Origin: Desulforegulaceae bacterium
GTDB lineage: Bacteria; Desulfobacterota; Desulfobacteria; Desulfobacterales; JACKCP01
DNA: 64,000 nt
NCBI GenBank assembly: GCA_034006035.1
Contig: JAVETN010000004.1
Coordinates: forward strand, 62,001-126,000
Direction: 5' to 3'
Shown here: positions 1 through 7,418 of the stretch, in pieces
How the letters are laid out: every line of letters starts with the position of its first letter
How positions within the stretch are numbered: the first letter of the stretch is position 1
Notes under the pieces: model-generated
The model's input: the letters and a program-made list of their open reading frames with translations, nothing else
Databases searched by the model: none
What the model was told of the DNA's origin: nothing
Translations under genes and position numbers: made by a program

Positions 1-1061
1 ATCCTCCGGTCATTAAAGCCAACAAAGGTAAGTGGCTATACCATGAAATACTTGAGCCGGGTGTACTGGTTCATGTTTCAGAAACCGGAGACGAAGTTTA
101 TACAGTACGTGTAGGTGGTGCTCGTCTTATGAGTGTTACCCATATTCGTGAAATATGTGAAATTGCTGACAAGCATTGTGATGGACATCTTCGTTTCACC
201 ACACGTAACAACATCGAATTTATGGTTGATTCAAAGGATAAAGTTGAAGGGTTAAAAAAGGATCTTGCTTCAAGAAAATTTCCTGGTGGCTCCTTCAAGT
301 TTCCAATCGGCGGTACTGGTGCAGGTGTAACCAACATCGTTCATACACAGGGATGGATTCATTGTCATACCCCTGCTACTGATGCATCTGGCCCTGTTAA
401 AGCTACTATGGATGCACTGTTTAAAGATTTTCAGGACCACAGACTTCCTGCACAGCTTAGAGTTTCCCTTGCTTGCTGTCTTAATATGTGTGGTGCAGTT
501 CATTGTTCAGACATAGCTATTCTTGGATATCACAGAAAACCTCCAATGATTGACCACGAATACGTAAGCAAAAACTGTGAAATTCCCCTTGCTGTTGCAT
601 CATGTCCTACTAATGCTATCAGACCTGCAAAGCATGTTGCTGGGGATGGAACAGAATACAAATCACTTGCAGTTAACAACGATCGTTGTATGTATTGTGG
701 TAACTGCTATACAATGTGTCCTTCAATGCCTCTTGCTGATACAGAAGGTGACGGTATTGTTCTAATGGTAGGCGGTAAGGTTTCAAACCGTATTAGTAGA
801 CCAAAATTTTCTAAAGTTGTTGTTAGTTTTCTTCCAAACGAAGCTCCAAGATGGAAAAGCACAACTGATACAATTAGTAGAATTGTAGAAGCTTATGCTA
901 ACGACGCAAGAAAATACGAAAGAGTTGGCGACTGGGCAGAAAGAATTGGCTGGGAGCGTTTCTTTGATAAGTGTGAAATTGATTTTACCCATCACCTTAT
1001 CGACGATTTCCGTGACCATGCTTACTATACATGGCGTCAGACTACTCAGTTCAAGTTCTAA
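1..1061 (+). CDS. dsrB: Dissimilatory sulfite reductase beta subunit, 5' end cut by window
   Basis: This is the beta subunit of siroheme DsrAB, the cytoplasmic enzyme that reduces sulfite with DsrC as co-substrate. The reading frame is open from base 3, so the true start lies outside the window; about 352 residues are visible out of the usual 380 or so. The siroheme/[4Fe-4S] region shows [13 protein letters not shown] near bases 475-515. The inserted ferredoxin domain shows CPTNAIRP and [16 protein letters not shown] near 603-732. The stop is TAA at 1059. dsrA should lie immediately to the left. The gene is followed by a strong hairpin and then dsrD, the usual reductive-type order. Identification is firm. 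Confidence 0.97.
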   Translation, partial: PPVIKANKGKWLYHEILEPGVLVHVSETGDEVYTVRVGGARLMSVTHIREICEIADKHCDGHLRFTTRNNIEFMVDSKDKVEGLKKDLASRKFPGGSFKFPIGGTGAGVTNIVHTQGWIHCHTPATDASGPVKATMDALFKDFQDHRLPAQLRVSLACCLNMCGAVHCSDIAILGYHRKPPMIDHEYVSKNCEIPLAVASCPTNAIRPAKHVAGDGTEYKSLAVNNDRCMYCGNCYTMCPSMPLADTEGDGIVLMVGGKVSNRISRPKFSKVVVSFLPNEAPRWKSTTDTISRIVEAYANDARKYERVGDWAERIGWERFFDKCEIDFTHHLIDDFRDHAYYTWRQTTQFKF

Positions 1062-1091
1062 TCAAGTTCTGAGTTAAAGATTTTTATATCT

Positions 1092-1117
1092 AGCCGGAGG
1101 TTTTTTAACCTCCGGCT
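1092..1117 (+). terminator. Perfect 11-bp hairpin between dsrB and dsrD
   Basis: Bases 1092-1102 and 1107-1117 are perfect reverse complements (agccggaggtt / aacctccggct) around a TTTT loop. They are followed by gaattattttt, a weak U-rich tract. The position between two genes of one operon suggests partial termination or an mRNA-stabilising processing hairpin rather than the end of the operon. The dsrD ribosome site (aaggagg) starts about 20 bases further on. Confidence 0.7.
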
Positions 1118-1147
1118 GAATTATTTTTCCTGATTAAGGAGGAAATT

Positions 1148-1375
1148 ATGGCACTTCCAGATAATGCAAAAGATATTATAGTTGAAGAATTGACAAAAAA
1201 ATCAAAATCCAAATCAAAATTTTACTTTAATGACCTTTCAAAAATGTTTCCTGGTGAAAGCCCGAGAACAGTTAAAAAACTTGTTAATGAAATGGTTAGC
1301 GAAGGTGTTCTTGAGTACTGGTCAAGTGGAAGTACAACTATGTACGGCCTAAAAGGAATGGGTGACCTTGGGTAG
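1148..1375 (+). CDS. dsrD: DsrD, small winged-helix protein of sulfite reduction
   Basis: A 75-residue protein matching DsrD (normally about 78 residues), a winged-helix protein found next to dsrAB in sulfate reducers. The family is reported to stimulate DsrAB activity and, despite its fold, not to be a clear DNA binder. Visible hallmarks are the MFPGESPRTVKKLVNEM helix region and the aromatic C-terminal wing LEYWSSGSTTMYGLKG. A strong ribosome site (aaggaggaaatt) precedes ATG 1148. The stop is TAG. Its presence marks the locus as reductive, because sulfur-oxidising dsr clusters lack dsrD. Confidence 0.95.
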   Translation: MALPDNAKDIIVEELTKKSKSKSKFYFNDLSKMFPGESPRTVKKLVNEMVSEGVLEYWSSGSTTMYGLKGMGDLG

Positions 1376-1399
1376 TATTCTTTCTGGAGCTTTTTAGTA

Positions 1400-2803
1400 A
1401 TGCCTAAAAATTCAGAGTGTAGTTCTTTAGTTACAATTGCAGGTTTAAGAGGTGGTTCAGGTAAAACCTTTGTATCTCTTGGACTCGTGTCTTTACTCAG
1501 AGGCATTGGTAAAAAAGTATCTCCTTTTAAGAAGGGTCCTGATTATATTGATGCCGGCTGGTTGGCTCTTGCCTCAGGCCGGCATTGCTATAATTTGGAC
1601 ACGTATATGTGTACCAATGAAATTGTTAAACAATCTTTTGGTTATCATTCCCAGGGCTCTGATTTTGCACTTATTGAAGGGAACCGAGGGCTTTTTGATT
1701 CAATAGATGTTGATGGACTTACCAGTACTGCAGAAATAGCAAAGCTCCTTAATTCTCCTGTAATCGTCTGTATTGACTGCACAAAATGTACAATGACAAT
1801 AGCTGCAATTGTTATGGGACTAAGAGCCTTTGATCCTGAACTTGAACTTTCAGGAGTGATTTTCAATAGAGTTGCAGGGCCAAGACATGCAGGCAAGCTT
1901 ACAAAAGCTGTTGAGCATTATACTGATGTTCAAGTTATTGGTGCTCTTCCTAAAGTAAAGAAATTTGATTTTTCCGAAAGGCATATGGGACTTGTACCAA
2001 CTTGTGAAAACAAGATGGCTTCTCTTATTATTGAAGATACTGGGAGGATAATCAAAGAAAATCTTGACATTGATAAAATATTATCCATTTCAAAGTCTAA
2101 AAATTCTATTTCCTTTGAAAAATCGCCTTACGAGGTCTTAATGTCTGGTAAAAGCTTTGAAGAAGTTAATATCGGCATTATCATCGATAATTCTTTCCAA
2201 TTTTATTATCCTGAAAATATACTTATTCTTGAAAAGTATGGAGCAAATCTTATCAAAATCAATGCCATGGAAGATAAGTTTCTTCCTGACAACCTCCATG
2301 CATTATATATAGGGGGGGGATTTCCAGAATGTTTTGCAAAGGAACTTTCTGAAAATATAACCATGAGAAAGTCTATAAAAGAAAAAGCTGATAATGGTCT
2401 TCCTGTATATGCAGAGTGCGGGGGGTTGATGTATCTGGGAAAATCCATAATTCTTGAAGAAAACGAATACGAGATGTGTTCTTTTTTTGATATGAGTTTT
2501 ACAATTTCGAAAAAACCCCAGGGTCATGGGTATGTTGATGCTGTTGTTAAACAGGAAAATCCCTTTATTGAAAAAGGTACTCATCTTAAAGGCCATGAAT
2601 TTAGATATTCCAAGATTGTTAAAAATATGGAAAAGGATCCCTGCTTCTCCTATGAATTGGACAGAGGCGTAGGTATAATCGACAATATGGACGGAATAAC
2701 AAAGAAGAATACTTTGGCTTCATTTATTCACCTTCATGCTTTTGGTTCCCCCTCCTGGGCAGAAGCCATGGTAACTGCTGCAGAAAAATATAAAAAAGCC
2801 TAA
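1400..2803 (+). CDS. dsrN: DsrN, cobyrinate a,c-diamide synthase-like (siroheme amidase)
   Basis: A 467-residue protein of the CobB/CbiA family: an N-terminal P-loop dethiobiotin-synthetase-like amidoligase domain (GLRGGSGKTFVSLGL, residues 14-28) and a C-terminal class I glutamine amidotransferase domain (YIGGGFPECFA, then the nucleophile region YAECGGLMYLG, residues ~335-345). The family amidates acetate side chains of cobyrinate using glutamine and ATP. Directly after dsrABD the homologue is called DsrN and is thought to amidate siroheme to the siroamide found in DsrAB. A role in cobalamin synthesis is the alternative, but no other cob genes are nearby, so DsrN is favoured. It begins 24 bases after dsrD and is probably cotranscribed. 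Confidence 0.9.
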   Translation: MPKNSECSSLVTIAGLRGGSGKTFVSLGLVSLLRGIGKKVSPFKKGPDYIDAGWLALASGRHCYNLDTYMCTNEIVKQSFGYHSQGSDFALIEGNRGLFDSIDVDGLTSTAEIAKLLNSPVIVCIDCTKCTMTIAAIVMGLRAFDPELELSGVIFNRVAGPRHAGKLTKAVEHYTDVQVIGALPKVKKFDFSERHMGLVPTCENKMASLIIEDTGRIIKENLDIDKILSISKSKNSISFEKSPYEVLMSGKSFEEVNIGIIIDNSFQFYYPENILILEKYGANLIKINAMEDKFLPDNLHALYIGGGFPECFAKELSENITMRKSIKEKADNGLPVYAECGGLMYLGKSIILEENEYEMCSFFDMSFTISKKPQGHGYVDAVVKQENPFIEKGTHLKGHEFRYSKIVKNMEKDPCFSYELDRGVGIIDNMDGITKKNTLASFIHLHAFGSPSWAEAMVTAAEKYKKA

Positions 2804-3123
2804 AACATTTAATTTGTTCCAGAATTTAACCTTTCTTTTTGCCTATTTTTTCACTAATCTAAAAAAAATGATTATCCTAAACAGTTTGATATAATTTCCT
2901 TATCTTAAAGGCTTAGTTGTTTTTTTGTTGACCTTCTTCTGGAAAGCCATTGAATCGTTTACTATTAGATCAAAGTGTTTTACTTGGCTTTAATATTCTT
3001 TTTCAAAAAACTTATTGATTAATTCAAAAACATTGATAATCTAGGTGCTAAGAAGAATCATTATTGATAACTTGTGTTAAGAAATTAATTAGAAATGACT
3101 AAATCATTTTCCAAGGAGGGATA
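2804..3123. other. 320-bp AT-rich intergenic region
   Basis: The region holds no supported gene or RNA. No terminator hairpin follows dsrN. TTGACC at 2928 has no matching -10 at normal spacing. The motif TTGAT(A/T)A occurs several times between 3010 and 3070 but no clear palindrome was found. It ends in the strong ribosome site aaggaggg (3113-3120) of the peroxiredoxin gene, so the promoter of that gene should lie here. Confidence 0.5.
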
Positions 3124-3852
3124 ATGGCAGAAGAAAATGTGATTGGTTGTGCAAGGCCTGTAGGAGGGGTTGAACCAGATTCTGAAGTTGAAAAAACTTT
3201 GGAAGTAAATCATCAAGAAAAAAACAATTTTAAGGAGAAAAAAATGATACAGGTTGGTAAAAAAGCTCCGGATTTTGTTTCTCCGGCATATCATAAGGGT
3301 TAGTTTACAAACGTTAAGTTGTCAGATTATCTTGGTAAATGGGTGATCCTTTGTTTTTATCCAGGTGATTTTACCTTTGTCTGAGCTACAGAAATTTCGG
3401 CGGTCGCCGATAAATACAAAGAATTTCAGGAGCTTGGAGTTGAGGTGTTTTCAATGAGCGTTGATAGTATGTTTGTTCATAAAATGTGGAACGACCATGA
3501 AATTTCAAAAATGGTTGAAGGTGGAGTTCCTTTTCCTATGCTTTCAGATGGCGGAGGAAGAGTAGGTTCTGTTTATGGTGTATATGATGAAGATGCCGGT
3601 GTTGAAAACAGAGGAAGGTTTATAATTGATCCTGATGGAATAGTTCAGGGATACGAGGTTTTAACTCCTCCTGTGGGCAGGAATGTTTCTGAAACAATTC
3701 GGCAGATAAAGGCTTTTCAACATATAAGAAAAACAAAAGGCGGCGAAGCTACTCCTTCAGGCTGGGAGCCAGGGAAAATAACTTTAAAGCCCAGCCCTGA
3801 ATTGGTGGGTAAAGTATGGGAAGTCTGGAAGCCAGGTATGAAATCTGAATAA
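3124..3852 (+). CDS. Selenocysteine peroxiredoxin (UGA at codon 87) with an additional in-frame UAG at codon 60
   Basis: Read through TAG 3301-3303 and TGA 3382-3384, one uninterrupted frame of 242 residues gives an AhpC/Prx1-type peroxiredoxin. Start-proximal strand: GKKAPDFVSPAYHKG. Active site: FYPGDFTFV-UGA-ATEIS, with UGA exactly where the peroxidatic Cys sits. C-terminal arm: GWEPGKITLKPSPEL. The protein would reduce peroxides in the cytoplasm. The usual C-terminal resolving Cys motif (EVCPAGW) is EATPSGW here, and the only cysteines are C9 in the GCARP extension and C77. Two starts have ribosome sites: ATG 3124 (aaggaggg) and ATG 3244 (aaggag), the latter matching the canonical Prx start. 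UGA as Sec is well supported by a hairpin just downstream. UAG 60 falls in the variable G-x-F position often occupied by Lys, Glu or Gln, and may be pyrrolysine, a nonsense mutation or an error. Translation flanking both codons matches the family, so there is no frameshift. Confidence 0.85.
3382..3410 (+). promoter_or_regulatory. Bacterial SECIS-like hairpin after in-frame UGA
   Basis: UGA 3382-3384 is followed by 17 bases, then the apical loop GGTC (3402-3405). The loop is closed by a perfect 5-bp stem, tcggc (3397-3401) with gccga (3406-3410). Bacterial SECIS elements recognised by SelB have a small apical loop with G in the first two positions about 16-37 nt after UGA. The E. coli fdhF element also has a GGUC loop at nearly the same distance. 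The sequence match is seen directly; SelB binding is inferred. Confidence 0.8.
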
Positions 3853-3874
3853 GTAAAAACTATAGTTTATTTCC

Positions 3875-3906
3875 TCAGGCGGTTTTATTAACCGCCTGAA
3901 TTTTTT
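3875..3906 (+). terminator. Rho-independent terminator after peroxiredoxin gene
   Basis: A perfect 10-bp stem, tcaggcggtt (3875-3884) and aaccgcctga (3890-3899), with a 5-base loop is followed by TTTTTT at 3901-3906. It lies between the converging peroxiredoxin and tatC genes. Confidence 0.9.
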
Positions 3907-3913
3907 AGGGGAT

Positions 3914-4642
3914 TTAGTCTTTTTTTTTGGCAAATACAATTGCTCCTAAAATTCCCAGTTCATAAAGTAAAATCATAGGGACTGCCATCATAATCTGGGT
4001 GACAACATCCGGGGGAGTTATAATAGCTGCAAAAACAAAAAAAATCAAAATTGCATATTTTCTTTGTTTTTTTAAAAATTTGGGTGAAACAATTCCCATT
4101 TTAGAAAGCCCGCTCAAAACAAGAGGAAGTTGAAAAGAAAGACCAAATGCAAACAAAAGTTTTGCTGCAAATGAAAAATATTCTTTCATTGAGGGAAGTG
4201 CTTTGATATTTTCATTGGCAAATCCCAAAAGAAAATTAAATCCGTAAGGGAATACAATAAAATAGGCAAATGAAGCACCTGCACTAAAAAAAACAATTGA
4301 AAGTATTGTAAGAATAATTACAGCTTTTTTTTCCTTTGAATAAAGACCCGGGGAAACAAAAAGCCAGAATTGATAGAGGACAAAAGGTAAAGAGATTATT
4401 ATTCCTGAAAAAAGGGCAGTTTTAATATAAGTGAAAAAAGCTTCAGGAAGAGATGTGAATATAAGTTGCCCATTTTCTTCAAGAGCTTGCCTTAAAGGTT
4501 TGATTAAGAAAAAGAAGATCTTTTCTTTAAAAAAATATGATCCTACAAAGCCGGCACTGATTGCAAAAAAACATTTAATCAACCTTGATCTTAATTCTGT
4601 TAAATGATCTGTTAAGTTTATTTTTTCTTTATTCTGATTCAT
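3914..4642 (-). CDS. tatC: Twin-arginine translocase subunit TatC
   Basis: A 242-residue, six-helix membrane protein typical of TatC. It starts with the cytoplasmic [12 protein letters not shown] motif (consensus HLxELRxRL) and shows helices at roughly residues 20-40, 72-95, 107-130, 155-180, 190-210 and 212-230. [14 protein letters not shown] is the conserved loop after helix 2. TatC forms the receptor for folded twin-arginine preproteins in the inner membrane. Its start overlaps the end of tatA by 14 bases. DsrO, about 9 kb away, has a Tat signal and is a likely client. Confidence 0.96.
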   Translation of the reverse strand: MNQNKEKINLTDHLTELRSRLIKCFFAISAGFVGSYFFKEKIFFFLIKPLRQALEENGQLIFTSLPEAFFTYIKTALFSGIIISLPFVLYQFWLFVSPGLYSKEKKAVIILTILSIVFFSAGASFAYFIVFPYGFNFLLGFANENIKALPSMKEYFSFAAKLLFAFGLSFQLPLVLSGLSKMGIVSPKFLKKQRKYAILIFFVFAAIITPPDVVTQIMMAVPMILLYELGILGAIVFAKKKD

Positions 4643-4850
4643 TTTTTTCTTTTGAATTTTCCTCGGACTTCAGTTTTTTCTCAAGTTCAGGTTCCACTTC
4701 AACTGTTTCCTTGATTTCGTTTATTGAACGTTTAAATTCTCCAAAGGCTTTTCCAAGGGTTTTTGCAAGATCAGGAAGTTTTTTGGGTCCGATTACAATA
4801 AGAGCCACGGCTAAAATGATTAAAATTTCTGGCATTCCTATTCCAAACAT
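4629..4850 (-). CDS. tatA: Twin-arginine translocase subunit TatA/TatB
   Basis: A 73-residue protein with a short N-terminal helix ([20 protein letters not shown]), an amphipathic helix ([20 protein letters not shown]) and a charged tail rich in Glu and Lys. The Pro-Glu before the helix resembles TatB as much as TatA, and many Desulfobacterota encode several such small proteins, so A versus B is undecided. It is first in a two-gene operon with tatC. Confidence 0.88.
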   Translation of the reverse strand: MFGIGMPEILIILAVALIVIGPKKLPDLAKTLGKAFGEFKRSINEIKETVEVEPELEKKLKSEENSKEKNESE

Positions 4851-4951
4851 AAATTCACCTAAAAAGTTCTTTAAATTTTTAAAAAAAACTACTACTTCTT
4901 AAAACCAAGCTTGTCAATAATCCAAACAGATTAAAGGTATAAATCATAATT

Positions 4952-5737
4952 ATGAAAAAAGATATTATAAAAAAAGTTCAGGTTAACCTTCCTCTTAGAA
5001 TGATTGATGATTATTTGGAAAAATATCTTGAAATAGGACTTAATCCAGAATTTGGGATAGATTCCTTTGTTTTAGACAAAATGGATATTGAGGAAATTAA
5101 GAAAATTTCAGAAAAATTTAGAAAAAAAGGGCTTAAGGTTACAGCCCATGGTCCATTTTTTGATTTGAATCCAGTATCAACAGATGAATTAATAAGGGAA
5201 ATCAGTATAAAAAGAATCTACAAGTCCCTTGATTACGCACAAATCTTAAATGCATCATCAATTGTAATTCATCCGGGTTATGATTATAAAAGACATGGCT
5301 TTTTAAAGGATGAATGGGTTAAAAGAAGTTGCGAGTTTTATTTTGAACTTTCAAAACAAACAACAGAAAAAAATATCAGCCTTTTGCTTGAAAATGTTTA
5401 TGAAAGAAATCCTCAAGAAATTTTACCTTTACTTGAAGTAGTAAATGAAAATAATGGAGGATTTTGTTTTGATACAGGCCATCATTTTGCCTTTGGAACA
5501 GAATCTCTTGAAATCTGGCTTGAAAAAACCGGGGAGTTTATAAAAGAAATTCATTTGCATGATAATGATGGTAAAAATGATTTGCATCTTCCTCCGGGAA
5601 AAGGGAAAATAAATTTTGATCCGCTTAAAAAATTTTTAAATCATAATTTAGACAGGTTGAGGATAACCTTGGAACCTCATAGAGAAGAAGATCTTTTCCC
5701 ATGCTTTGACTGGTTGGAGAAAAACAATGTTTTCTGA
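4952..5737 (+). CDS. Sugar phosphate isomerase/epimerase-like TIM barrel (AP endonuclease 2 family)
   Basis: A 261-residue protein of the xylose isomerase-like TIM-barrel superfamily. Metal-ligand strands appear in the expected order: TAHGPFFDLN (~residues 66-75), SIVIHPGYDY (~106-115), SLLLENVYE (~146-154), FCFDTGHHFAFG (~172-183), EIHLHDNDGKND (~201-212) and ITLEPH (~244). HDNDGKNDLHLPPGKG is the usual end-of-barrel substrate motif. The substrate cannot be assigned. The 3' end overlaps the probable start of the next gene by 11 bases, so the two are likely cotranscribed. Confidence 0.75.
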   Translation: MKKDIIKKVQVNLPLRMIDDYLEKYLEIGLNPEFGIDSFVLDKMDIEEIKKISEKFRKKGLKVTAHGPFFDLNPVSTDELIREISIKRIYKSLDYAQILNASSIVIHPGYDYKRHGFLKDEWVKRSCEFYFELSKQTTEKNISLLLENVYERNPQEILPLLEVVNENNGGFCFDTGHHFAFGTESLEIWLEKTGEFIKEIHLHDNDGKNDLHLPPGKGKINFDPLKKFLNHNLDRLRITLEPHREEDLFPCFDWLEKNNVF

Positions 5738-7406
5738 GATGTTTTTAATTGCTTTTGGTTTTTTTCTTATTATTTATGCTTTTATTTTTGTGTTTTGCAG
5801 AATGAATAAAGCTTCTTTGGATCTAAAGCGTTATAGGGATATCCTTGATGAGGTTGAGGATGGATATTATGAAGTAGATCTGGAAGGTAAAGGAACTTTA
5901 ATTACCAAACCCATTGAAAAAATCTTTGGATATTCTGCTGATGAGGTGATTGGGACAAATTACAGTTTCACAATGACCCCTGAGGGAGCCAAACATCTTT
6001 TTGATAAGTATAATGAAGTGTTTCTTACAGGAGTCCCTCAAAAAGGAGTTTCCTATGAGGCTTTTAATAAAAATGGAGATTTGATTTATCTGGAAACCTC
6101 TGTTTCTTTAATAAAAGATAACAAAGGCAAAATCACAGGTTTCAGGGGGATTACCAGAGATATTTCATCAAGAAAAAAAACGGAAAAAGCCCTTAAATAC
6201 GCCAAAGACCAGGCAGAGGCCGCAAGTGAGTCAAAAAGTAGGTTTTTAGCCAATATGAGTCATGAAATCAGAACTCCTATGGGCGGGATTGTTGGGATGG
6301 CAAATCTTTTAAAAGAAACAGAGCTCAATGATGAGCAAAAAAAACAAGTTGAAGTTATATTAAAATCTTCAAATACTTTGGTTGGAATTATAAATGATAT
6401 TTTGGATTTTTCTAAGATTGAATCAGGGCAGCTTATTTTAAGAACAGAACCAGTTGATTTAAGGAGCCTAATTGAAAATATCAAAGAAACTCTAATGGCT
6501 TCTATAAAAGAGAAAAGTCTTTATTTTGAAATAGATATAGACACTGCAATTCCTGAAATAATCATCTCAGATGAACTCAGGCTTCAGCAAATACTTTTTA
6601 ACATAATCGGCAATGCGGTCAAGTTTACCCAAAAAGGAGGGATAGTTGTTTTGGTAAGGCTTTCTGCCAAGGGGAAAAACAAAAATATCAATTTTAAAAT
6701 CAGCGATACAGGTATTGGGATTTCAGAAGAAAATATTGAAAAAATATTTGAAAGTTTTTCACAGGCTGATAATTCAATATCAAGAAAATTTGGGGGAACC
6801 GGTCTTGGCCTTACTATTACAAGGGAACTGATAAATTTAAGCGGAGGTTTCTTAAAAGTTGAAAGCCTTGAGGGCAAGGGTTCGGAATTTAGTTTTCAAC
6901 TTCCTTTTATTGAGTTTAACAAAAACTATTCAAGGCAGATGAATACTAAAATAAATACCAAGGTCTTAAAAAAAGACGGCCTTTCTTTTATCAGGCATTG
7001 GAAAAAACAAAACAACAATAAAATCAGGGTTTTGATTGCAGAAGATAATGAGGTCAATTTGGAGCTGGCAATAAGGTTTCTTGAAAAAATTGATCCTGAA
7101 ATTAAGGTTGCTCAAAACGGGGCAGAAGCTTTTGAGCTGGTTCAAAAAAACCAGTTTGATATTATTTTGATGGATGTTCAAATGCCTGTTATCAATGGAG
7201 TTGAAGCAACAAGGTTGATCAGGGACTTTGAAAGGGAAAATTCTATAAGGGCTGTTCCTATAATAGCAATTACAGCCCATGGAATGGCAGAAGATAAAAG
7301 TAGATGCCTTGAAGCAGGAATGAGTGACTATATCTCAAAGCCTTTTAATGCAAAGGATTTGATAGATTCTATTGCTGGATGCCTTGAACAATCAAATCTA
7401 GACTAA
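5727..7406 (+). CDS. Hybrid sensor histidine kinase with PAS and receiver domains
   Basis: Order of parts: an N-terminal membrane helix (~residues 4-22), a PAS/PAC sensor domain (~35-150), HisKA with the phospho-acceptor in FLANMSHEIRTPMGG, HATPase_c with N box NIIGNAVKFTQKG and G boxes DTGIGI and FGGTGLGLTI, then a C-terminal receiver (LIAEDNEVNLEL, phospho-Asp in IILMDVQMP). ATG 5727 is chosen over an in-frame ATG at 5706 because it gives a compact start before the membrane helix and a short overlap with the upstream gene. The output is unknown: no DNA-binding domain and no partner regulator lies beside it. Confidence 0.88.
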   Translation: MFSEMFLIAFGFFLIIYAFIFVFCRMNKASLDLKRYRDILDEVEDGYYEVDLEGKGTLITKPIEKIFGYSADEVIGTNYSFTMTPEGAKHLFDKYNEVFLTGVPQKGVSYEAFNKNGDLIYLETSVSLIKDNKGKITGFRGITRDISSRKKTEKALKYAKDQAEAASESKSRFLANMSHEIRTPMGGIVGMANLLKETELNDEQKKQVEVILKSSNTLVGIINDILDFSKIESGQLILRTEPVDLRSLIENIKETLMASIKEKSLYFEIDIDTAIPEIIISDELRLQQILFNIIGNAVKFTQKGGIVVLVRLSAKGKNKNINFKISDTGIGISEENIEKIFESFSQADNSISRKFGGTGLGLTITRELINLSGGFLKVESLEGKGSEFSFQLPFIEFNKNYSRQMNTKINTKVLKKDGLSFIRHWKKQNNNKIRVLIAEDNEVNLELAIRFLEKIDPEIKVAQNGAEAFELVQKNQFDIILMDVQMPVINGVEATRLIRDFERENSIRAVPIIAITAHGMAEDKSRCLEAGMSDYISKPFNAKDLIDSIAGCLEQSNLD

Positions 7407-7418
7407 GACTTATGTTTT

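Noticed and set aside
2804-3123. Possible PerR/Fur site before the peroxiredoxin gene
   Set aside because: TTGATAA-like words recur, but no palindrome close to a PerR or Fur box could be found, so the similarity is probably due to AT-richness.
3085-3294. Minus-strand ORF over the peroxiredoxin 5' end
   Set aside because: It lies opposite a well-matched protein family segment, and its own translation is compositionally random with many Phe and Ile.
3445-3852. Stand-alone 135-residue ORF starting at 3445
   Set aside because: It is only the C-terminal part of the peroxiredoxin frame that starts at 3124. It has no ribosome site and lacks the active site, so it is covered by the recoded gene.
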